Source: Setomelanomma holmii
Taxonomy: Eukaryota > Ascomycota > Dothideomycetes > Pleosporales > Phaeosphaeriaceae
DNA: 36,723 nucleotides
Assembly (NCBI GenBank): GCA_010015745.1
Contig: ML978351.1
Span: forward strand, 1-36,723
Direction of reading: 5' to 3'
A program made the position numbers and the translations under genes. Positions 9,670 through 19,248 of this stretch are shown here, one piece after another (position 1 is the stretch's first letter; every line of letters begins with the position of its first letter). A model generated the notes under the pieces. That model did no database searches and was not told the origin of the DNA. It saw only the letters and a program-made list of their open reading frames with translations.

Positions 9670-10040
9670 GAGACAGCTCGAAGACCTCGAAGAAGACGCT
9701 CTTGTTCTAGCAGCTGAGGAACTCTTGCTGAGCAGCTTCCTTGACCTGTTTTCTATGCGGGTGATGCTTCAGCTCCTTCCAGTGTTGCGGTGGAGGAGGA
9801 AATAATCGCGATGAACGCGAGTATGATCAGGCTGCTTCAACGAAATGCGCCTGACGACGTCGTCTGCCAGTGACAATGTTGTCCTGCGAGAGATCTGGAT
9901 CTCGTCGTTGCGGAGCGTTGTTCTGACGTCGATCTGGTATGTAGACCGCAGCGTCGTAGACCGCAGCGTCGTAGACCGCAGCGTCATGATCATCATTCCA
10001 CCCCCCAGGTGTCATGTGCTGAGATCTTGAATCCTGCAAT
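9670..10040 (-). mobile_element. Copia polyprotein remnant (linker to start of RT)
   Basis: Reading the minus strand, an acidic linker with three DAAVY repeats (9941-9985) leads to DLSQDNIVTGRRRRQ, the linker motif that precedes Copia reverse transcriptase (NIIxGxRxRK). In another frame PPPPQHWKELKHHPHR and KEAAQQEF match the very start of the RT domain (PxxWKExxxHP, AxxxEF). A stop follows, and no RT catalytic block is seen. The stretch 9550-9669 downstream stays open but is not recognisably RT. This is a dead fragment bounded by solo LTR copy A on its left and a Copia-1 LTR on its right. Confidence 0.6.
9941..9985. repeat. 15-bp tandem repeat, three perfect units
   Basis: GTAGACCGCAGCGTC is repeated three times (9941-9955, 9956-9970, 9971-9985). 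The 15-bp period preserves frame; on the minus strand it encodes DAAVY three times within the Copia linker. Confidence 0.85.
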
Positions 10041-10097
10041 AACGTACCTCACAGGCGAGTTGCCCAACTTGCCAAGCCTCCACCAAAATCTCTCACG

Positions 10098-10212
10098 TGT
10101 GTGATATAGAAGAAGAATAAAGGACTGAGTTGGTTGTATAGCTATGAATGAGGGAAGCTATATATATGTGTAGACTGAGAGAGCGTAGGGATAACCCTGC
10201 TAGCTCGTAACA
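10098..10212 (-). repeat. Copia-1 solo LTR
   Basis: Read on the minus strand this 115-bp unit begins TGTTACGAGCTAGCAGGG, contains TATATATAGC and ends ATCACACA, matching the LTRs at 171-286 and 3286-3397. No internal Copia-1 sequence adjoins it, so it is a solo LTR. It sits between a minus-strand Copia fragment and the truncated 5' side of plus-strand Copia-2. The flanks do not show a clear 5-bp duplication. Confidence 0.8.
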
Positions 10213-11365
10213 TATCATCATCTCTCGGGCTCGGGGATCAAGATCGACACAGGTCTACCAAAGGATCTCGCGAACGAGTGCGTCATGACAGCCGTATGCC
10301 TGCCTGTCAAAGCACTTAGCTGGAAGACGCCCTACGAAGTGGTTCGAGGTGTGAAGCCGTCAGTAGCTCACCTCAGCCTTATAGGAGCTCGAGCGTATGT
10401 CCTCAACACAAAGCTGAAGCGAGGAGACAAGCTTGAATCGAGAGCCCTTGTTGGACACCTCGTCGGATATGACGCCACCAACATCTATCGAGTATGGATG
10501 CCTGCTCTTGGCAGAATCATAAGAACGAGAGATGTCATCTTCATGGCATCAAAGACGCAAACAGGCAACAAGAGATACGCAGAAAGAGACGCTCCAGCAC
10601 GTTGTGACAGTGCTGGACATCGAGGATCCACCAGAAGTAGACGACGCCGATATTGACGAGGTACTTGGTCTATCACCAACGCTAAACAGAACACTCAGGG
10701 ACCAGGGCGATCAAGCCAACACACCTGAGATAGACGAGGCTGAGGATCAGCTTTTGCACAAAATGCGACATCAGCAGACAGACTCTGATACAATTCATGT
10801 TGTAGTCCCAGACAAGCTAAGTCAACCAAGAAGCCTACTTACACTAGAGGCAACACCAGACCCAAGATTGTCGTCGATCAGCATCATGCCAGGGCAATTT
10901 GAGGACGAGGACGATGACGAGGAATCAGACCAGAATACTGCTCTTCCACAAGGCTGGCGAAGCCTCGGTCCAGACCAGGAGATTCCGGATCTGAGGGAGA
11001 ACAACGCGCCTTGACGATCAGAGATCAGCAGCACTTTGGACAACAGGAACATCATTCAAGGAAGCAGGACACGAACTAGGGGATATCCTGGAGTGTACGC
11101 AGCAGCGTTTGCAGAAGCTCTCAACCCTCCTAGACCAAAGAAACTACCCAGCAGATGGAATTACAAAGACTCTCGCTCGACAAAGCCACAGCAACTTCGT
11201 GAGACAGCTTGGCCTTACTGAAATAGGCGATCGACTTACAGGATCATGCTCAAGTGAGCACGTGCCCTGCCCTGAAGAATCTGCAGGCTAGTATTAGTCT
11301 ATTGAGGCTACCTCTCCTTTACGTTCTTTACATCAGCTTTGTTGTTCACTGCAGCTGGGGGGGTA
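10213..11365 (+). mobile_element. Truncated Copia-2 element with internal deletion
   Basis: The region opens inside integrase (DTGLPKDLANECVMTA, then LSWKTPYEVVRGVKPS and GARAYVLNTKLKRGD, VGYDATNIYRVW), the C-terminal half of the Copia integrase core. A frameshift near 10580 leads into the acidic linker (10590-11014). A TGA at 11012-11014 follows, and the same frame resumes with NIIQGSRTRTR and AEALNPPRPKK, the RT entry. It then jumps, near 11140, straight to NYPADGITKTLARQS and NFVRQLGLTE, the RNase H end. All RT and RNase H catalytic sequence is deleted. The polyprotein ends at TAG 11289-11291, and a 7-G polypurine run (11357-11363) precedes the 3' LTR. Confidence 0.85.
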
Positions 11366-11516
11366 TGTCAGCCTATTCAGGCTAGTCTCATTGGCTAATT
11401 TCGTCTATATATCGTGCTCATTAACCATAACTTGTAATACAACCAACACTTCTTCTTCTTCACTTGACAGCCCTGTACAGGCTTACAATGTCTGCTCTGT
11501 CCTCTCACATCTGACA
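11366..11516 (+). repeat. Copia-2 3' LTR (copy C)
   Basis: A 151-bp unit begins TGTCAGCCTATTCAGG directly after the polypurine run and ends CTCACATCTGACA. Its reverse complement matches solo LTR copies A and B, which fixes their orientation as minus. It contains TATATATCG as a promoter-like box. Confidence 0.75.
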
Positions 11517-12338
11517 AAGTTCTGTCTACTCCGGGGGCCGTGCAAATCCTTAGCTTTCGCATGCTGCAAGCCATTCCAAGCCACTGCAAGGAATCGACAT
11601 GTGTGAAGGCGGACCAATATCGATTTTTGCTGCCGCTCCGTACCGATAAGCGGCTACAAGGATTGTTGCTGGTGTTGTACCACCGTCTTTCCAAGCTCAT
11701 CAACGATGTGCATGCAGGAGGAGACGAAGAAGAGCCGATCTGAGTCCTTTTGACCCTTACCTTCTTGCAGATCAGGTAGTCTCAGTCTTGCTTGCTCGGG
11801 TCAGGGCAGTGGCTATGCGCTCACTGTCGCAAGCTATGCTGCCATCTCCTGTATAATTTCAGGCTCTCATTGTCGAATCAATTATTGACTGAAACTAAGC
11901 AGCCAAGTTCTAACGCACAAAGCCGCTTGTGGTTGTTACGTCCCAACTATTTGCCTGTTTACTACGTTTTATTCTGTGACGGTTATGAGGAGGAGCGGAT
12001 CACGTGTGCCACGTGTTAGTGTCTGGTGCTGCTTCCTCACCTTATCAAGCACCTTTTACCTCAACAGTATCGTAGATACGTCATGTAAACAGACCCTGCG
12101 GAAGGCCCTTGTGGACAGAAGCATGAGCACAAGAAAAAGACATAGACAATACAACACTCTTCCAATTCATTTGCATCACACCGCGATATATTCTGACCGA
12201 CTGTTCCCAACAAGAACAAAACCTGCCATCTGCATTCATCAGTACAGGTAGGATACAGCCATCAATGCCACCCCTCACAGAATCACTGTTGCTCACAGTT
12301 GAGCTGAAGCCCTGATCACCTGGTGTGTGAACGGATAA
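11517..12338. other. Gene-free stretch
   Basis: About 0.8 kb between the Copia-2 LTR and the first coding-like block of the next gene. Only ORFs under 100 codons with no recognisable motif are seen. A short reading frame from ATG 12123 that ends in a possible donor site (GTAGGA, 12248) might be a first exon of the gene at 12339, but no acceptor joins it in frame. Confidence 0.4.
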
Positions 12339-14017
12339 CGCAGCGCACAGTTCTTCATCGATCGCCTTTGCCTTCCACAGAAGGACGACCAGAGAGGCCG
12401 TACGACCAAGCCTCAATTCACAGGCAGTCCGAGTACAATTCGCAGCTGTGAAGCTTTGTACCAAGCCAGTCGCCGAGCTGTCCAAGAGCTGGCAGACCAG
12501 TTCGAAACAAAGGACGATCTATGCCACGCTGCAGTGGCTGAACACCATTCTATGATACCCGAGGTCACTGGCCCTATGCTGTTCGCAGATGGTCCTCGCA
12601 TATGGAAGTCGACTGGATCGCCTTGCACGATGATCAGGGAAGTAGATTATCCAAGGTTTCTACAGTACGGCGACGTTGACGGTCGTGAGAGGTAAGAATC
12701 TTCCTCAAGTAGCTGTCCAATCAGTACGCTTACTCGCCATACCCTGTAGGATCATGTTGTACTTGTACTGCTGGATTGTCAATCGAGCAATTCGCAAGCT
12801 CCTGCAAGAAATAAGCGCAAGCGCAAGCCAAAACCCCCGGGTAGCCGGGCTGCGCAGATTGGACGTTCTAGAAAGCGCTGCGGAGTCGAGGCTTTACCTT
12901 CGGACAATGATGAAAGCAGCGGTAATTCTAGTGAGGATGACATAGAAGTCCAAGGTCCTGCGATGGACCAACTCTGCTCCCGACCTCTAGTTGAGCCAAG
13001 GGTGCATGTGCCCGTGGCGCAGATGATACCAAGATCGAGCGTCCGGAACGAAGCATCTCTGGCTTCTCGCCCCCGCATTGTCCAAGAGGATCCTGCTAGT
13101 GGAGGCGAATCTGCGACCAACACGTCGATTACCAGTTCAAGTAATCGGCAGATTAAGGGCAGGGACTATTCCAGGAAAATGGCAGCGCAGCCCCAAAGCA
13201 GCCGATTGGAGGAGCCTGTGCATAAGATTGCGAGAACCCGGTCGCTGCAGGAGAACACATCATCACCCTCTGGAGAGGATGACACATCTACGACGAGACA
13301 TCACGAACCGGTACCAATTTGGAAGAAGACGATGCACAGATGCACGAGGGCGAGGCAAATAGATCTGTCGCTGATTTCGCCGAGGAAATCGGCTCAGTGC
13401 AGGGAACACCAGGACCTAGCACAACTGCAACGCGATTGAGTGCGACCGGAACCTCGCTGCCCACTGAACGACGCCGCTTGGTCGTACCACTTCAAGTTGG
13501 TTCACCGTCTCGAACTTTGGACAATATGCGGCAACGTCTTGCTTCCAAACTGCTCGACGCAATATCAGCTGGTCTCACCCAGCCGAACGTTTCGCTGCTG
13601 TCCGATACGGTGGAAATGCTCGAGCGCATATGGAGATCAGACCAACTGCGCTTGCAAGATGTTTACGACAATGGTTATGACTATTACCGAGGTGTCTTTA
13701 CAAGGTGGACGCAGTGCCTCAAAGGAGTGGTCGATTTCTGCACGTTGACAGGGTTTGGCGGCGATGCCACTACCTTGGCGATGTTCCTTGAGCAGGATTT
13801 TGGGGAGGTGCCGCAGGTTGCGGTGAAAGCATACATTCAACCCCGCGCATCGATCGCTGAGTGGCGCGGTGAGTCTGACTGGACTGTCGATGGCTTTGGT
13901 GAAGACATGGCGTTGCTTTTGCTGGATATGGCATCTTGGGGAGTGATGAAGAGACCAGTCTTGATAGGGATGTTGACGTTGAAGTTCACGAGGGAACTTG
14001 TCGCGTGGTTTGGGTAG
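12339..14017 (+). CDS. Unrecognised protein with basic and acidic tracts; gene model uncertain, possibly broken
   Basis: Three coding-like blocks. Block 1 (about 12339-12691, no ATG found) reads CEALYQASRRAVQELADQF and AEHHSMIPEVTGPM. A GTAAGA donor (12692) and CTGTAG acceptor (12749) suggest an intron, but joining there breaks the frame; an acceptor at 12787 would keep it. Block 2 (to about 13300) has a basic stretch NKRKRKPKPPGSRAA, like a nuclear localisation signal, then serine/acid-rich SDNDESSGNSSEDD. Block 3 is shifted by one frame near 13283-13320 with no intron signal. It ends in an ordered-looking region (RQRLASKLLDAISAGLTQ, DNGYDYYRGVFTRWTQCL) and stops TAG at 14017. I do not recognise the family. 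It could be a nuclear regulator or a decaying gene. Confidence 0.45.
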
Positions 14018-14724
14018 CCTTAAATGTCTGGCCGACCGAAGCAGATGTGGGGTACGCAACTAGACCTTTCCTATCATCCTTTATGTCAACGCTAGCGCAT
14101 CTTGTATCAGAACATTATCGTGTCGATTATGAAAGTACTCTGTACGTACCCCAAACCTTCGGTGGCTGTTCTCCTGCATCTGGATCACCGCAATGGTAGA
14201 CGGGACGTGCCCTGCAAGCGGATCTATCACGCATACCTTGTCGTGACTTGGCCATTTATGAGCCAAGAGCCGCAACATGGTGGGAAGTTCGAAATGAGAA
14301 ATCTTAGTTGACTGTGGTCATGGTCATGTTGCGCCGAGTTGTCCCAAGTTCGTGGGTGGTTGAACGTGACTCATGAGACGACCCACACTTCCTTCGTAAC
14401 ACCGCCCTTTTCCTGACTCACATGACCCGCCTCCGGCACAACCAGCTCTTGTCTGGCACCAAGAACCAAAGATTGGTGGAATGAGTATGAGAGGTCTCGT
14501 ACCTTCCCATTCATCATTTTTGCACCGAATCCGAACAAAGTTCCCTGGGCTCAGACGAACTCGTTTGCGAGCGCGAAAAACCTTCAATACCAGGCGCCGA
14601 CTATAAGACAGACTTCATACCACGTTCTAGCGCCTTCGAGCATAAGACAGCACATCGAGTGGTCTTCGCGCCTGCTATTATCTCCAACACAACAATCACC
14701 CCGAACCACCCCAACACCACCTCA
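14018..14724. other. Intergenic, upstream of the P1-like gene
   Basis: About 0.7 kb with no convincing ORF. The part nearest ATG 14725 (14590-14720) is C-rich and CA-rich (ACAACAATCACC, CCACCCCAACACC), as is common in 5' leaders of fungal ribosomal-protein genes. Confidence 0.4.
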
Positions 14725-15072
14725 ATGTCCACCAACAAAGCCGAGCAAGCCGTCGCATACGCCGCCTTGATCCTCGCCGACGAATCTATCGCCATCACGC
14801 CTGAAAAGCTCCAAACCCTCCTCAAGGCCGCTGGAATCGAAGACGTTGAGCCCACCTGGACCATGCTCTTCGCCAAGGCACTCGAGGGCAGGGACGTCAA
14901 GGACATCCTCACCAAGGTCGCGGCCTCTGGGCCTGCGGTCGGTGAGGCACCGGTCTCAACGCATGATAGGGTCTGCGATGCGGTTGCCGATGATGGCGAC
15001 AAGGGGGACGATGGCGGGAAGGATGATGGATCGGATGATGATAGCGATATCGGGATGTCGTTGTTCGACTAA
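14725..15072 (+). CDS. 60S acidic ribosomal protein P1-like, intronless variant
   Basis: A 115-aa protein of the P1/P2 stalk family, which binds translation factors at the ribosome. The N-terminal dimerisation domain is well kept: AYAALILADESIAITPEKL, LLKAAGIEDVEPTW and LFAKALEGRDVKDIL are close to eukaryotic P1. The end, DSDIGMSLFD, keeps the factor-binding SD..G..LFD signature. The hinge is odd: instead of the usual alanine/glycine-rich linker with a lysine/glutamate tract it has STHDRVCDAVADDGDKGDD and glycine/aspartate repeats. No intron interrupts the frame, whereas fungal P1 genes commonly carry introns. ATG 14725 fits the family start; an open frame continues upstream to 14659 without Met. 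Likely a diverged or retroposed paralog. Confidence 0.85.
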   Translation: MSTNKAEQAVAYAALILADESIAITPEKLQTLLKAAGIEDVEPTWTMLFAKALEGRDVKDILTKVAASGPAVGEAPVSTHDRVCDAVADDGDKGDDGGKDDGSDDDSDIGMSLFD

Positions 15073-15468
15073 GCTCAGCGAAAGCGCCAGGGGAAGGGAA
15101 TTAAAGGAGACCCAGAAGGGTGGCGGGTTAGAGTGGGAAAATGTGGATGCATTGGAAGTTTTGAGATTTTACGATAGTTGCGAGACTGACAAGGAGATCT
15201 TTCTTCCAATCGTGCAGTGTGCCATGTTTCGAACTTCTTCATCACATACCGTGATCGCCCTTGGTATGTCCACGGCAAATGGCCAAATAAATCGCATTCG
15301 TCATGATCTTGGCACCGACACCATGTGTCTTAGGAAGAGCTCTGCGCGAGTAACACCAGGACTACGAGATACGCACCGAATACTACCAGATCTTGTGGTG
15401 ATGTAGCAAGACCCCAAGATTCTGACAGGTATGAGGAGGTATGGCCTGCATCCCGGCTCAATTCCCAC
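15073..15468. other. Intergenic between P1-like gene and HET pseudogene
   Basis: About 0.4 kb between converging genes; it holds both 3' ends. I see no ORF or repeat here that I can support. Confidence 0.4.
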
Positions 15469-17450
15469 TCAAGCCAGGATGAATTCATTCGCTTCCTCTC
15501 GTTTCCAAAAGATCTTGTCGCTACTCCATGGGTCCATCCAGCCTTGCAGGTAGCAGCTTCCCATCACAGTGTAGGTGCTTCCGGGAGTCGGTCTGAGGGC
15601 CACCGGTTTGATGCTCCATGGAGAACGCATACAATGTCGTCTTCTGCCAGACTGCTTCCGCTGGCGAAACGACCGCAAGTGGTAAACCAAAGTCTCCGTC
15701 CTTGCATAGCGATGCGAATTTTGCCAACGTTGTCTTTTTCCCTCTCTGCTTGTTCCCTCGCCTTGAAATCATGTCGCTGAGTTTCATTGCGGGGATCGTA
15801 CGGTTTTGTCACTCGTGCATATGCTTGTTCCGCCTTCTCACAGCTCCGACCGTCGAAAACGTGGAAGTCCGCAAGCAATGCTAGCCTCAGACTTTCTTGG
15901 TTGGGCTTGGGATTCTCTGTATACACTTCACCTCTTGCTTGCCATGCTTTTGTAGCTTTGTTCAATAGAAGGGTTAGCATTTGAGCACCAACAGTAAGGG
16001 CGTCCACGGCGGCAAGATCTGTCGCTAAGGCGTCGACGATCATTCCATGTGCGTATAAGAAATCGCTCTCGATTCGATGCTCCCATCGATACATGTTTCT
16101 GTTGTTCGCACCCCACCCGAGCGTCGACGAATCGGGAGCTAAAGGTGTTCGTTTGCACGGTGTGACAAGCGCTGGACGAGGGTAGTCTGGTACCCAGGAT
16201 GGAAGCTTCATGTTCGAGGCGTGGGATAATGGTAGGCCCGGTAACAGTTCAAAGACGTCGAGCCTACGATCTTCAATCATGATTGACTCAGTCGTCTCAA
16301 TCAAGGCTTCAGCGAATGGCAACCGATAATCTTTTCGAAGATGATACCGCTCAAAATTGAGGCCAAAGAAAGCATATAATCAGTCAAGCTCATGGGTCGT
16401 ACGTGCTGTGGGTGAGAGATTGGAGAGCAGTAGTTCGATGGGTGAACAATTCTCCGTGAACAGCCAGCGTTGGTGTTTGCGCTCTCTTTGGTAGCGCATT
16501 GCGCTTGGAGCACGCAAATGCGTGCTGTCAGATGTGAGAGAACAGAGCAGACATGAAGGAAGCAGAAGGTTGTTGTATTGAGCGAGCAATAGAGAGCGTT
16601 TATATACACAACCAAGATGAGTAAGCAAGTAACGTGAAGTCACATGAGAGATGTAGTTCACATGTACCTTGTGAACTAGAGTGCCAGGCTGACACGTGCG
16701 TACCGTCTCAGAGCCTTCGGCCAGCTCCGGAAAACGGCGCATAGAGTCGCTGAAGCTGACCAAGTCGAAAGCCAAGACGGTCCATGAGGGCTCGGCCATA
16801 TACATGTTGTATAAAGGGAAGAGCAATTTTGACGCAAGAGGTAGGGTCACCTCTTGGAAAACCCACGCTCGACTGAACCATGGCGAACTTATGATCTCAG
16901 TAAGGGCTCTATTCATGTGCTCCGGTCCGTTGGGTGCCAGAGCGCAAATCTCGTCCAAGGTACTGTCAGATGCAGGAGCATCGATTTGGAGGGCTTGTTG
17001 GCAGATGCGGTCGCGAGTTACCAATTGCCTCGTGTCATAAGACACTCCGAGCCATACGAGCACTCTGGAGGAACAAGAGTAGATGTGACCCATCATGCTG
17101 ACCTGAGAATTCCTCTCTTCGATATTGTCTTAATCGATGCATACTTGATCGATCCATATACGTCCTGTCGTGCAATGCTTCACGACAAGTGGTAGCGCAT
17201 CTCGCAAGACCGCGGTTATGCGAAGAAAGATGTCATCTTCCAGTTTCAACTTAGCGTCTCGCTCATTCGTTCCCCAGACATAGGATAGGGTTTCGTAGGC
17301 TCCTCGGGCCTCTCTCAACCTGTGGTCAATGAGCCGATACCGCGTCTCCCCGGACCGACTCTTGATCTCCAATAGTCCAATCTTTGAATTGTCCGGATCT
17401 TTGACATGAAGAGTGGTCTGTGTTGATATGATCGTTCCTTCTGACGTTAT
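15469..17450 (-). pseudogene. HET-domain (heterokaryon incompatibility) pseudogene
   Basis: On the minus strand the HET core is clear: YETLSYVWG, WIDQVCID, then DNIEERNSQVSMMGHIYS, SRVLVWLG, SPWFSRAWVFQEV, LYAFFGL and a C-terminal YTVMGSCYLQGWMD block. HET proteins trigger self/non-self cell death in fungi. Lesions: TAA at 17132-17130 where the family has Gln in C-I-[ND]-Q-D, consistent with CAA to TAA; TGA at 16382-16380 before LYAFFGL, where DPRDR-type Arg is usual, consistent with CGA to TGA; a frameshift near 15600-15625 before KPVALRPTPG; and a solo LTR insertion at 16526-16694. Apart from these, one frame runs from about 17450 to the frameshift. No ATG is found; CTAAAT plus GTCAG just upstream could be the end of an intron. 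Confidence 0.88.
16526..16694 (-). repeat. Solo LTR of Copia-2 family (copy B) inside the HET relic
   Basis: A 169-bp LTR, TGTCAGATG...CAGGCTGACA, is flanked by a perfect 5-bp target duplication CGTGC (16521-16525 and 16695-16699). It is the same length as copy A (9381-9549). Insert plus duplication is 174 bp, exactly 58 codons, and the HET frame reads through it with no stop. Confidence 0.92.
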
Positions 17451-19248
17451 TTAGGATTGCCTGAGGGCCAGCAGTAAGGCTGAACGAACAGTTGAAGCCA
17501 TATCGGAGTTCGGGTTTCTCGCAGCTCAGGAATATCCGTTATTAGCCTGTTAGACCATCAACGTAGGGAAGACACCTTTCAGCTGCGCAAGTGTGTGAGA
17601 GTTGGTGTCTGCTAAAGGCACTACGTGAGGCGTGAGAAGTAAGTTACAACAGCTTGATGAGACCTAGAGCTGAGGCGAGGCTGTGCCTGCAAATGCGCCC
17701 AGCAGCACGCCTCTGCCACCTCTTCCCGTGCAGCAAGCATGGGAAAACCGGGTAACATAATACACTCTATTTGGAGTTATCATCCTCAGTCTTTCGTTCT
17801 TTTCGCATGTTTCGCACTTTGGTATTGAGAGAGTCATGGGTGGTCCAACGAAGTGTGCGGAAACTAGCAGGCGGATCCAGCGGGGCCCCCAGGCACGGAT
17901 AGTGGGGCGCCTCTTGAACTTCAACAACTGCCCTGGTGACCCCGAGCTCGCGAACGGACGCACATGAAGGAACGCCCATTTATCGCGAGCCTCAGCCTCA
18001 GCCGCAGCTTCACAGGGACAAATTTCTGCACATGGCATTTTGTTCTGCAAGACATAGGGCCGTTTAAGGTACACAATAACCTTTCTGGGCTGGACTCTTT
18101 TCCCTTAGGCAGGTCCCGGCATGCGGCTCTGGCATTTGTTCAATGGCCACACAGTCTCGTGCACTGACTTACTCGAACAGATTCGGAATGCATTTTCAGC
18201 ATATCACAAATAACACTTTCAAGAGCAGGAACCGTTGTCGAGAAAGACTGCACATCTAGAACAAATCACAACACACCATTCACGACTGCGCCCGAAAATT
18301 GCCGTATTCTGCCCAACGTCCAGTCCCAAATAGGGCATCTCCGGCATGATTGTTGACGTTGGGCATGGTCGGATGCTGTTCAATAATCGACCAGAACGGC
18401 AGACGATGATCGCGACTGGATGGCGATCATGCGTGAGAAAGTCGATGTACGGGTCGTAGGCCACTTTGCACTTTCGAAGCTCATATCAATTGCCTTTCGC
18501 AAGCGCTATCATGCAGTCTTGATCGTTTTCCATACCGTGGTCCCTGGTGCAGTACCCGATGTCCTGGTTATCGTCACAACCAGGGGTTGCCGGCGAATTA
18601 TGCCCTGCTCCTGTGAATGATCAGCATATTGACCCTTGGAATGCCACTACGAAATTTGGAGCCGCAGAACATTATTATTGATTCTGGTTCTAGGTGTTGA
18701 GGATCGCTGCTAGAGATGCTTGTTCTGCTAAGCACCACCAAGCAATGCGGGGAAGCTTTGCGCTAGCATCGAAACCGCGCGTGCCACGCCCACGGCATCG
18801 GTTCAAATCGCAGTCCCTGATGGGTGAGAGAAAAGTACCGCGGCTCTTTCGCACGCGCGACATGTCACCGGCGCGATTGTACGCCACGCGGAGGGCGAGA
18901 CCACACTTTTGGCGCCATTCACAAGCTAATCGCCTTCACACAAGCCATAGCCCAGCTTAGAAAGATCATCCACGTACCGTGATCGCGGAGCAACTTCTCA
19001 AAGCAGGGTGGCGTCCTGGGGTACCCCGCAGTTTCACCCCACAAGTGTCCTCGAGTTGCGATAAAGGTACACCACAAAGCGGTAAGGAAGGTTTCCGTAT
19101 TCCGAAGGCTGGGAAAATTCTACACATAAGAGCCGAGTGCACGTCTCATTAATTCAGATCCCTCGCGCGTGTCGAGAACCCCTTTCACTTTCGGACACAC
19201 CGCTTGTTCCATTCACGAGGTATTTTCACTTTTGCACCACAACCCAAT
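17451..19248. other. Long intergenic region upstream of the pump gene
   Basis: About 1.8 kb. The largest ORF (minus, 18074-17664) has no recognisable domain. On the minus strand, about 18640-18450, a short cysteine-bearing reading (CDDNQDIGYCTRDHG, then NDQDCMIALAKG) is cut by a stop; it may be a decayed small secreted protein but is too short to assign. The stretch 19000-19248 should contain the promoter of the plus-strand pump. No tRNA or other RNA gene could be supported. Confidence 0.4.

Noticed and set aside
10188..10205. TAGGGATAAC, part of a homing-endonuclease-like site
   Set aside because: Only 10 bp match and the block is part of the Copia-1 LTR in all copies; coincidence.
14846..15406. 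186-codon plus-strand ORF
   Set aside because: Overlaps the P1-like gene in another frame and runs into non-coding sequence; no family resemblance.
18795..18825. GGTTCAAATC, like a tRNA B-box
   Set aside because: The flanking bases do not form a T-stem and no matching acceptor or anticodon arm is found nearby.
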